7,531 nucleotides of DNA from positions 1 through 7,531 of the forward strand of contig CAMWMO010000063.1 of the NCBI GenBank assembly GCA_947175305.1, given 5' to 3'. A program made the translations under genes and the position numbers. Origin of the DNA: an uncultured Lachnospiraceae bacterium. Lineage in GTDB: Bacteria > Bacillota > Clostridia > Lachnospirales > Lachnospiraceae. Below, one piece after another: positions 1-4,654 of the stretch. How positions within the stretch are numbered: the stretch's first letter is position 1; each line of letters begins with the position of its first letter. The notes beneath the pieces were generated by a model. That model searched no databases. It was not told the DNA's origin and saw only the letters and a program-made list of their open reading frames with translations.

Positions 1-51
1 GCTGAACGCTATCTGGAAAAGGGTACATTAAAAAAACTTGACACAAATTAA
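1..51 (+). CDS. Possible C-terminal tail of an upstream gene of the element
   Basis: The first forward frame is open from the window edge to a TAA at 49-51 and would encode AERYLEKGTLKKLDTN, a charged, lysine-rich C-terminus. Sixteen codons are too few to assign a family. Genes just upstream of an integrase in such elements are often an excisionase or a small helix-turn-helix regulator, but nothing here shows that. The consensus promoter at 38-65 starts inside these last codons, which is common where a gene ends next to a new transcription unit. Another frame stops at 29-31, so the choice of frame is uncertain. Confidence 0.3.
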   Translation, partial: AERYLEKGTLKKLDTN

Positions 52-65
52 ATTTATTGTATAAT
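38..65 (+). promoter_or_regulatory. Strong sigma-A-type promoter
   Basis: A perfect -35 box TTGACA (38-43) and perfect -10 box TATAAT (60-65) are separated by 16 bases. A run of A at 30-36 just upstream could act as an UP-like element. Transcription would start near 71-73. The first thing downstream is the structured region at about 72-210, not a convincing coding sequence, so the promoter most likely drives a small RNA, or a leader that can read on toward the integrase. Confidence 0.8.
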
Positions 66-71
66 TAAGTT

Positions 72-212
72 ACCAAACGAGTAAGCTATATTGGATGAAA
101 TCTGAGGACGGAACAGGCGGCCGTCGCCCATTGTTAGGAGATGTGGATTGTCACCCACCTATTTCATTCAAACTTTTAGGCAGGTAACTTCGGTTATCTG
201 CCTTTAGCATTA
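72..212 (+). ncRNA. Probable small structured RNA of unrecognised family
   Basis: Between the strong promoter and a strong hairpin terminator lie about 140 bases with heavy pairing and no convincing gene. An 11-bp closing stem joins 91-101 to 161-171 (one G-U, otherwise perfect). Inside it are at least two small hairpins: GACGG 107-111 with CCGTC 121-125 (or, as an alternative, GGCG 116-119 with CGCC 125-128), and GTGG 143-146 with CCAC 155-158. The 3' end is the terminator stem at 178-203. I compared it by eye with common riboswitches, 6S, SRP and RNase P RNA and recognised none. It could be a trans-acting RNA, an antisense regulator of the element, or the 5' part of a long integrase leader. 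Exact ends are inferred. Confidence 0.5.
178..212 (+). terminator. Hairpin terminator with cUUCGg tetraloop
   Basis: An 11-bp stem pairs 178-188 with 193-203 (one G-U pair) around TTCG, closed by C-G, which makes the extra-stable UUCG tetraloop. The tail after it is TTT then AGCATTATTTAT, so T-rich but interrupted; termination may be partial. On the opposite strand the same stem has an A-C mismatch, so the plus strand is the likely direction. It ends the small RNA unit and may let a fraction of transcripts continue toward the integrase. Confidence 0.65.
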
Positions 213-218
213 TTTATA

Positions 219-253
219 CAAAGTAAAAACCGCCCCTGCGCCAACAGGAACGG
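219..253 (-). terminator. Terminator pointing left, antisense to the integrase leader
   Basis: On the minus strand, 253-245 pairs with 238-230 in a 9-bp stem with two G-U pairs and a six-base loop, followed by TTTTTACTTTG. On the plus strand the two G-U pairs become C-A mismatches, so it is built for leftward transcripts. No minus-strand gene lies immediately upstream of it. It would stop antisense transcription coming from a possible promoter near 300 or read-through from the chromosomal tRNA operon. Confidence 0.5.
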
Positions 254-261
254 CTTTAGGA

Positions 262-277
262 TATCTCCAAGGAGATA
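262..277. repeat. Palindrome containing an AAGGAG Shine-Dalgarno-like core
   Basis: The sequence TATCTCC-AA-GGAGATA has seven-base arms around a two-base centre. It may be a protein-binding operator or, in RNA, a hairpin hiding an AAGGAG. The right arm and flank (AAGGAGATACAA, 269-280) resemble the real integrase ribosome site (AAGGAGGATGATACAA, 365-380), so it may be a decoy, a leader-peptide ribosome site or a degenerate duplicate. No ATG, GTG or TTG follows at a suitable distance; the nearest near-cognate codon is CTG at 283-285. Confidence 0.5.
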
Positions 278-303
278 CAAGTCTGATCAACCTATATATT
301 ATA

Positions 304-378
304 GTATCATCCTCGGAAACAGTCCGCAAGCGAAATCTCGCTGGCTGTTATTTTTATACCCAAAAAGGAGGATGATAC
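304..378 (+). promoter_or_regulatory. SD-sequestering leader stem of the integrase gene
   Basis: GTATCATCCTC at 304-314 is the exact reverse complement of GAGGATGATAC at 368-378. The downstream arm covers most of the integrase AGGAGG (366-371) and runs to two bases before its ATG (380-382). Any transcript starting upstream of 304 can therefore fold an 11-bp perfect stem that hides the ribosome site, with the 318-349 hairpin inside the loop. Transcripts starting within or after 304-314 would escape. This resembles known arrangements in which transposase mRNA from outside promoters is made untranslatable. The pairing is directly visible; the regulatory effect is inferred. Confidence 0.6.
318..357 (+). 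terminator. Terminator-like attenuator hairpin in the integrase leader
   Basis: AACAG 318-322 pairs with CTGTT 345-349, CC 324-325 with GG 343-344, and AGCGA 329-333 with TCGCT 338-342 around a four-base loop. The stem has a bulged T and a three-base bulge. It is followed directly by ATTTTTAT (350-357), as in a Rho-independent terminator. It sits 9 bases before the integrase AGGAGG and would cut transcripts entering from the left. It can coexist with the outer 304-314/368-378 stem, so the two may act together. Confidence 0.5.
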
Positions 379-379
379 A

Positions 380-1432
380 ATGGCTACAGCAAAGAAACTT
401 CCATCCGGATCATGGCGGTGCCTGGTCTACGACTATACCGACGACAACGGCAAAAGAGTATATCGGTCCTTTACCTCTGACGATCCGTCCCCTGCAGGTA
501 AACGCAAAGCAGAAGCTCTGGCAGCACAATATGCGGTAGAAAAGGAACAAAAGAAACATAGTTCAGATATAAGTCGGTTCTCGGACCGTCTGGAACGCTA
601 TATCGCTTCTAAGGAGCCAGTCCTCTCTCCCGCCACAATCAGGGGCTATCGTAATATCCAGAAAATGCTCCTTCGTGACTATCCCGCATTCTGCCGTATG
701 GAAATAAGAAATATCTCCCAGGACGACGTGCAGCGGGTAATAAATGGCTTAAGCCGCTCAAAATCCCCAAAAACCGTCCGCAATTATCATGGCCTCATAT
801 CATCCGTAATCGGCCCAGATTTGGCCCTTAAAACCTCTATGCCACAGAAAGTACGTCCAGAGCTTTATATCCCCTCTGATGACGAGATAAAGGCATTGGT
901 GGATGCCGTAAGGGATACTGAACTGGAAATTCCTGTGCTCCTCGGGGCTTTCTGCATGATGCGGCGCGGTGAGATATGTGCCCTCACTCTGGATGATATA
1001 CAAGGCGACGTGATACACGTCCACCACTCCCTTGTCCTTGGTACCGACAAAGAGTGGCATTTAAAAGCCCCCAAGACGGGCAGCTCCGACAGATTTATCA
1101 GTGCGCCCTCGTTTGTGACTGATCGTATCCGTGAGGTAGGGCATATTACCACCCTCAATCCCCACTCTATCACCATCATGTTCCAAAGGGCGCTCACACG
1201 GGCAAATATAGAACATTTCCGTTTCCATGATCTGAGGCACTATTCCGCTTCTATTCGCCACGCTCTGGGGATTCCGGATGCTTACATCATGCAGGAGGGT
1301 GGCTGGAAGACGGATGCCGTTCTGAAATCTGTTTACCGGCACGCAATGAGTGACAGGCAGAAAGAAATGGCTGACCTTGCAAATGCTCACTTTTCTAAAC
1401 TATGCAACACAAAATGCAACACGGAAAAATAA
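380..1432 (+). CDS. int: Tyrosine recombinase (integrase) of an integrative element
   Basis: This 350-residue site-specific recombinase would integrate and excise the element at its left by strand exchange through a 3'-phosphotyrosine link. Residues about 1-60 form an arm-type DNA-binding domain of the kind seen in Tn916 integrase (GSWRCLVYDY), about 62-155 the SAM-like core-binding domain, and about 165-335 the catalytic domain. The active site is readable: Arg195 in MMRRGEICAL, Lys232 in APKTG, His283 and Arg286 in HDLRHY, Trp309 where many relatives have His (as Trp315 in Cre), and the nucleophile Tyr319 in SVYRHA. AGGAGG at 366-371, 8 bases before the ATG, fixes the start. The gene reads toward the tRNA-Met 3' end, as in lambda and Tn916, where int lies next to the attachment site. 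Translation is probably restrained by the leader stem at 304-378. No excisionase is visible between 52 and 379. Confidence 0.95.
   Translation: MATAKKLPSGSWRCLVYDYTDDNGKRVYRSFTSDDPSPAGKRKAEALAAQYAVEKEQKKHSSDISRFSDRLERYIASKEPVLSPATIRGYRNIQKMLLRDYPAFCRMEIRNISQDDVQRVINGLSRSKSPKTVRNYHGLISSVIGPDLALKTSMPQKVRPELYIPSDDEIKALVDAVRDTELEIPVLLGAFCMMRRGEICALTLDDIQGDVIHVHHSLVLGTDKEWHLKAPKTGSSDRFISAPSFVTDRIREVGHITTLNPHSITIMFQRALTRANIEHFRFHDLRHYSASIRHALGIPDAYIMQEGGWKTDAVLKSVYRHAMSDRQKEMADLANAHFSKLCNTKCNTEK
1402..1422 (+). repeat. Tandem ATGCAACAC direct repeat at the integrase 3' end
   Basis: ATGCAACAC occurs at 1402-1410 and again at 1414-1422, a 12-base period with AAA between, and encodes the repeated CNT-K-CNT at the integrase C-terminus. 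It lies about 40-60 bases from the tRNA-Met 3' end. Short direct repeats here are what one expects of arm-type integrase sites (compare the DR2 sites of Tn916). They could equally be a coding repeat with no role in DNA binding. Confidence 0.55.
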
Positions 1433-1457
1433 AACACCGCATTCCTGCGATGTTTTT
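1425..1457. terminator. Bidirectional terminator shared by int and the tRNA operon
   Basis: The stem pairs 1431-1441 with 1446-1456 around a four-base loop. On the plus strand it has one C-A mismatch and a tail of five T (1453-1457), ending int; its first bases are the end of the int stop codon. On the minus strand the mismatch becomes U-G, the loop becomes GGAA (a GNRA tetraloop), and the tail is ATTTTT (1430-1425). It is therefore a better terminator for the leftward tRNA-Val/tRNA-Met transcript. Confidence 0.7.
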
Positions 1458-1460
1458 GAG

Positions 1461-1485
1461 TAGCGAGAGGGGGACTTGAACCCTC
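1461..1485. other. Likely attachment-site junction at the tRNA-Met 3' end
   Basis: The integrase ends 28 bases from the tRNA-Met discriminator base (1461), facing the tRNA 3' end. Many tyrosine integrases use the T-arm and acceptor end of a tRNA gene as attB, and the element carries a copy that rebuilds the tRNA. The crossover is thus expected within or near the first 20-40 bases of this tRNA gene as read on the plus strand. The second copy at the far end is outside the window, so the exact core cannot be defined here. Confidence 0.5.
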
Positions 1486-1534
1486 GACACCACGGGTATG
1501 AACCGTGTGCTCTAGCCAGCTGAGCTATCTCGCC
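1461..1534 (-). tRNA. tRNA-Met (CAU)
   Basis: A 74-base cloverleaf on the minus strand: acceptor GGCGAGA with TCTCGCT (first pair G-U, as in many Firmicute elongator tRNA-Met), D-arm GCTC/GAGC, anticodon stem CACGG/CCGTG with anticodon CAT at 1500-1498, T-loop TTCAAGT and discriminator A73. CCA is not encoded. The G-U first pair favours elongator Met over initiator; a lysidine-modified Ile tRNA cannot be excluded by the anticodon alone. The T-stem has an A50-C64 mismatch (GAGGG against CCCCC). The gene follows tRNA-Val by 38 bases, and its 3' end abuts the integrative element. Confidence 0.93.
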
Positions 1535-1536
1535 AT

Positions 1537-1571
1537 AAAAAGTATTGGGGAAGCCGTTTCCGACTTCCCAA
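1537..1571 (-). terminator. Terminator-like hairpin between the two tRNA genes
   Basis: On the minus strand TTGGGAAG pairs with CTTCCCCAA (one bulged C) around a ten-base loop, ending at 1545, followed by TAC and five T (1541-1537), right before tRNA-Met. It could cause partial termination after tRNA-Val or serve as a processing signal for RNase cleavage of the dicistronic precursor. The three-base gap before the T run makes a strong terminator less likely. No separate promoter for tRNA-Met is visible in the 38-base spacer. Confidence 0.4.
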
Positions 1572-1572
1572 A

Positions 1573-1645
1573 TGGGGCCTATAGGGCTCGAACCTATGAC
1601 CCTCTGCTTGTAAGGCAGATGCTCTCCCAGCTGAGCTAAGACCCC
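1573..1645 (-). tRNA. tRNA-Val (UAC)
   Basis: A 73-base cloverleaf on the minus strand: acceptor GGGGTCT with AGGCCCC (one U-G pair), D-arm GCTC/GAGC, anticodon stem TCTGC/GCAGA with anticodon TAC at 1612-1610, T-arm ATAGG-TTCGAGC-CCTAT and discriminator A73. No CCA is encoded. It is the first gene of a two-tRNA unit with tRNA-Met, transcribed from the promoter at 1680-1709 and possibly also by read-through from argS. Confidence 0.97.
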
Positions 1646-1679
1646 ATATCAGCGGATCGCTTCTGCAACCCGCTCTGCT

Positions 1680-1709
1680 AGTATACAATCCTTTGGCATA
1701 ACTTGTCAA
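1680..1709 (-). promoter_or_regulatory. Promoter of the tRNA-Val/tRNA-Met unit
   Basis: On the minus strand TTGACA (1709-1704) and TATACT (1685-1680) are separated by 18 bases. The predicted start lies about 28 bases upstream of mature tRNA-Val. The -35 box begins 9 bases after the argS stop codon. No terminator is visible after argS, so the tRNAs may also be co-transcribed with their neighbouring synthetase gene. Confidence 0.75.
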
Positions 1710-1717
1710 GCCTTTTT

Positions 1718-3499
1718 TTACATTCTGTCCGGGGCGGAGAAACCAAGCAGGTCAATGCAAACCTCCAGCACATCTCTAGTCAATGTCAAAAGCGCGATCC
1801 AACTCTCTTTCTTCTGTTCATCCTCCTCTGTCAGAATCTTCGTCTCATGGTAGAAATGATTGAAGGCATTGGCAAGGTCATAGATATATGCGCAGATCTT
1901 GTGAGGCGCAACCTCCTCGCAGGCCGTTTCCATCATGGCATTATATTTTGCCAATTCCAGCATAAGGCTCTTTTCGGAATCGTTCACAGGCTCTCCAATG
2001 ACCAAATCAGTCAATTTCTTGCCCTGCTCTATATACTTATTCAAAATTGACTTAATTCGTACGATGGTATACAGGATGTATGGCCCCGTGTCCCCCTCAA
2101 AGGAGGTAAAGCGGTCCATATCGAAAATATAATCTTTAGAAGCCTGATTGGACAGGTCGCCGTATTTGATTGCGGCAAGTCCCACAATCTTCGCTGTCTC
2201 CGCTGCCGCTTCCCCATCCACCTCATAGCCCTTTGTCTCGGCGTTCTCACGAATCTTGCGAATCATCTCCTCATTGATCTCGCGGATCAAATTCTCCAAC
2301 CGCATCACACCGCCGTCCCTTGTCTTGAAGGGCTTGCCGTCCTTCCCGTTCATGGTGCCGAAGCCGATATGCAATAACTCCGTATCTTCTTTGACCAATC
2401 CGGTCTTTCTTGCACAACGGAATACCTGTACAAAATACAGCTCCTGCCTTTTATCTGTCAGATAAATCAGCTTATCGGGATGATACTGCTCCATACGGTC
2501 CAGGATCGTCGCCAGATCGGTGGTATTATACAGGGATGCCCCGTCCGATTTTAAGATCATACAGGGCGGTACTTCCTTCGTATCCGTCTCTTCCTTGACA
2601 TCCACTACGAGAGCGCCGTCGCTCTCGTATGCGTAACCACCCTTTTTCATCTCCTCCACCATACCGGGGATGATATCATGTACATCCGATTCCCCTTTCC
2701 AGAGATCAAAGGTTACATTCAGGTTCTCATAGTTTTTCTTAAGATCTGCCACGGAGACATCTATAATATGCTGCCACAGAGCACGATAACCTCTGACACC
2801 GCTTTGCAGCTTATAGGTGGCATCCATCGCGTCCGCCTTGTAAGCCTCATCCGCCTTGGATTTGGCGCTCGCCGTGGGATAGATCTCCTCCAGCTCGGAT
2901 ATGGTAAAAGGCGCCTCCGCAGGATACTCTCCCTCATAGGAATCATCAAAATAGATCAGATCAGGCTGTCTTTTCTGCAACTCCGTGATGATGAGCCCCA
3001 TCTGCAGACCCCAATCCCCCAGATGAATGTCCCCGATCACCTCATGCCCCGCATAGCGGCAGATCCTCTTGATACTCTCTCCGATGACACCCGAGCGCAA
3101 ATGACCTACATGAAGAGGCTTTGCCACATTGGGTCCGCCGTAATCTATGATGATCTTTTTGGGATTGACCGGAGTAGTCAGGCCAAATTTCTCCGACCTT
3201 GCCATCTCGTTTAAATAAGATTTTATAAAAGTTTCCGTAATCTTCAGATTTAAAAATCCCGGCGCCACCGCGCTCACTTCCCCGAAAACATCACTGTCTG
3301 TAAGCTTTTCCGCCACATCCTGCGCGATCATTAGAGGCGCCTTATGATACTTCTTCGCCCCTGCCATAGCGCCGTTACACTGAAACTCGCACAGATCAGG
3401 TCTGTTGGAGAGGGTCACTCTGCCCAGTTCTCTGTCATACCCTGCCTCCTCGAAGGCTCTTTTCATTTCCTCTGAAATCAAATCCAACAGCTTTTCCAT
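1718..3499 (-). CDS. argS: Arginyl-tRNA synthetase
   Basis: This cytoplasmic class I synthetase charges tRNA-Arg with arginine using ATP; the family needs bound tRNA to form the adenylate. The 593 residues are full length for the bacterial type. Residues about 1-100 form the N-terminal tRNA-binding domain. The ATP signature GPNVAKPLHVGHLRS is at 122-136 with HIGH-type HVGH at 130-133. FKTRDGG at 391-397 stands at the KMSKS position, which is normally degenerate in ArgRS. GDTGPYILYT at 469-478 leads into the helical DALR anticodon-binding domain (to 593), ending in the typical APDRM. The start follows AAAGG at an 11-base spacing. It has its own promoter (3568-3596), queH lies upstream and tRNA-Val 72 bases downstream. 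Nothing appears damaged. Confidence 0.98.
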   Translation of the reverse strand: MEKLLDLISEEMKRAFEEAGYDRELGRVTLSNRPDLCEFQCNGAMAGAKKYHKAPLMIAQDVAEKLTDSDVFGEVSAVAPGFLNLKITETFIKSYLNEMARSEKFGLTTPVNPKKIIIDYGGPNVAKPLHVGHLRSGVIGESIKRICRYAGHEVIGDIHLGDWGLQMGLIITELQKRQPDLIYFDDSYEGEYPAEAPFTISELEEIYPTASAKSKADEAYKADAMDATYKLQSGVRGYRALWQHIIDVSVADLKKNYENLNVTFDLWKGESDVHDIIPGMVEEMKKGGYAYESDGALVVDVKEETDTKEVPPCMILKSDGASLYNTTDLATILDRMEQYHPDKLIYLTDKRQELYFVQVFRCARKTGLVKEDTELLHIGFGTMNGKDGKPFKTRDGGVMRLENLIREINEEMIRKIRENAETKGYEVDGEAAAETAKIVGLAAIKYGDLSNQASKDYIFDMDRFTSFEGDTGPYILYTIVRIKSILNKYIEQGKKLTDLVIGEPVNDSEKSLMLELAKYNAMMETACEEVAPHKICAYIYDLANAFNHFYHETKILTEEDEQKKESWIALLTLTRDVLEVCIDLLGFSAPDRM

Positions 3500-3567
3500 A
3501 ATACACCGTGCCTTTCTGTCACTGCCTTTTTATCGGCTCTTATACGTTTGTGTTGCTCATGGGTTGT

Positions 3568-3596
3568 ATCATAGCATCCTTTCCTAATTCAGTCAA
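3568..3596 (-). promoter_or_regulatory. Promoter of argS
   Basis: On the minus strand TTGACT (3596-3591) and TATGAT (3573-3568) have an ideal 17-base spacing. Transcription would start near 3561, giving a 5' leader of about 60 bases before the argS ATG. I see no T-box: there is no specifier stem or conserved TGGNACC-type antiterminator sequence, and the leader is too short. The promoter lies in the 123-base gap after queH, which lacks a clear terminator, so argS may receive both its own and upstream transcription. Confidence 0.75.
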
Positions 3597-3622
3597 ATCT
3601 TTTTAACTGTTCCTGCCCGGAA

Positions 3623-4291
3623 TCACGCCTCCCGCTCTCTGCGGGAATACACGCACCCACAGTAGTCCTGCCGGTACAGATCATACTCTCTTGACAGCTC
3701 AATTGACCGCTTGTAACCGTCTCTCTTCTTAAAATCCGAGGGAAGCCAGGGGATATTGTACTCCTGCGCCAGCCGCTCCCCGATCTCGTTCAGCTTCGCA
3801 GCATTTTTCAACGGACTGATGGACAGCGTTGTGGTAAAGTAGTCGAAATCTCCCTCCCGCGCACGCTTCGCCGTCTCCCGAAGCCGCAGTTCATAGCAGG
3901 CGAAGCACCGCTCGCCGCCCTCCGGGCACTGCTCCAGACCTTTAGCGATCTCGTAAAACTGCTGTGGTTCATAGTCACCCTCAACGATCTCGATATGATG
4001 GCCCGACCGTGCCCGCTCTGGTGACACTTCCTGCCCCGCCGCCATTTCATTGTAAGCCGCGATCAGCCGCTTCTGCTCCGCCACCCGCTTGCGGTACTCC
4101 TCATCCTCGGTGATATTGGGATTATAGTAAAAAACGGTGATCCGGAAATACTGCCGCAGATATTCCAGCACATAGCTGCTGCAGGGTGCGCAGCAGCTGT
4201 GCAGAAAAAGAGTCGGCGCGCATCCTGCTGCCGCGCCGAGCTCTTCTATTATTTTATCCAGTTCTTTTTGATAATTTCTTACCGTGTTCAT
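3623..4291 (-). CDS. queH: Epoxyqueuosine reductase QueH
   Basis: QueH reduces epoxyqueuosine to queuosine at the wobble base of GUN-anticodon tRNAs (Tyr, His, Asn, Asp). It is the non-homologous alternative to the cobalamin enzyme QueG. The 222 residues carry the family hallmarks (formerly DUF208): the adjacent cysteines 33-34 in HSCCAPCSSY, the pair Cys129/Cys132 in RCFACYELRL, which with the first pair is expected to ligate an iron-sulfur cluster, the conserved FTTTLSISPLKN from about 152, and C-terminal Cys211/Cys213 in DYCGCVYS. All key residues are present. The ribosome site is weak (a GGA about 10 bases upstream and an A/G-rich stretch). The toxin gene ends only 33 bases upstream, with no visible promoter between, so queH is probably read from the toxin-antitoxin promoter or from farther upstream. 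It does not cluster here with the other queuosine genes. Confidence 0.93.
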   Translation of the reverse strand: MNTVRNYQKELDKIIEELGAAAGCAPTLFLHSCCAPCSSYVLEYLRQYFRITVFYYNPNITEDEEYRKRVAEQKRLIAAYNEMAAGQEVSPERARSGHHIEIVEGDYEPQQFYEIAKGLEQCPEGGERCFACYELRLRETAKRAREGDFDYFTTTLSISPLKNAAKLNEIGERLAQEYNIPWLPSDFKKRDGYKRSIELSREYDLYRQDYCGCVYSRREREA

Positions 4292-4324
4292 TTCTTTCTA
4301 TCCATTATTGATTTTCTTTCCCTT

Positions 4325-4654
4325 TTATATAATACTGTCGCTATCCTGCCCATTATATAAAAAGCGGCGTACTTCCATTATCTTTTCGGTTTTTCCATCA
4401 TCAATCACAACATAATACACTGTATAATTGCCAACATAAATGCGATAATAAGGGTACTTTCTCTCTTTATGGGAATAATACTTTTCAAATGATTCAGGAG
4501 CAGACACTCTATCCAAAATAGACTTTTCGACCGCATCCAACAAATCTTTTGCTGCCTGCGGATTCATCAGCTTTTCAGAAATATACATGATTTTACTATC
4601 CAGATCTTCATAAAACAGGGGCAGATATCTTAAAATATATTTCTTCTCAGCCAT
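4325..4654 (-). CDS. RelE/ParE-family toxin
   Basis: A 109-residue basic protein with the RelE/ParE fold pattern: N-terminal beta strand (KYILRYLPLF), two helices (about 13-50), then strands with YYRIYVGNYTVYYVV (69-83) and the C-terminal EVRRFLYNGQD (94-104). This ending is characteristic of ParE/RelE toxins. RelE members cut mRNA at the ribosome and ParE members inhibit gyrase; the sequence alone does not decide which. The start codon overlaps the antitoxin stop by 8 bases (GATGGCTGA) with AAGGA inside the antitoxin 3' end, so translation is probably coupled. The last residues (SDSII) extend slightly beyond the domain. Immediately downstream is queH. Confidence 0.85.
   Translation of the reverse strand: MAEKKYILRYLPLFYEDLDSKIMYISEKLMNPQAAKDLLDAVEKSILDRVSAPESFEKYYSHKERKYPYYRIYVGNYTVYYVVIDDGKTEKIMEVRRFLYNGQDSDSII

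Noticed and set aside
95..187. A 30-codon forward reading frame starting ATG AAA TCT inside the structured RNA
   Set aside because: There is no Shine-Dalgarno before the ATG, the start lies in the closing stem and the stop lies within the terminator stem. The composition is not convincingly protein-like. A structured RNA explains the sequence better, although a tiny peptide cannot be excluded.
72..212. A known riboswitch, T-box, 6S, SRP or RNase P RNA
   Set aside because: None of the conserved sequence blocks of these families that I know is present.
3610..3622. TTCC-GGGCA-GGAA hairpin after queH as a terminator
   Set aside because: The stem has only four pairs and the minus-strand sequence after it is A-rich, not T-rich.
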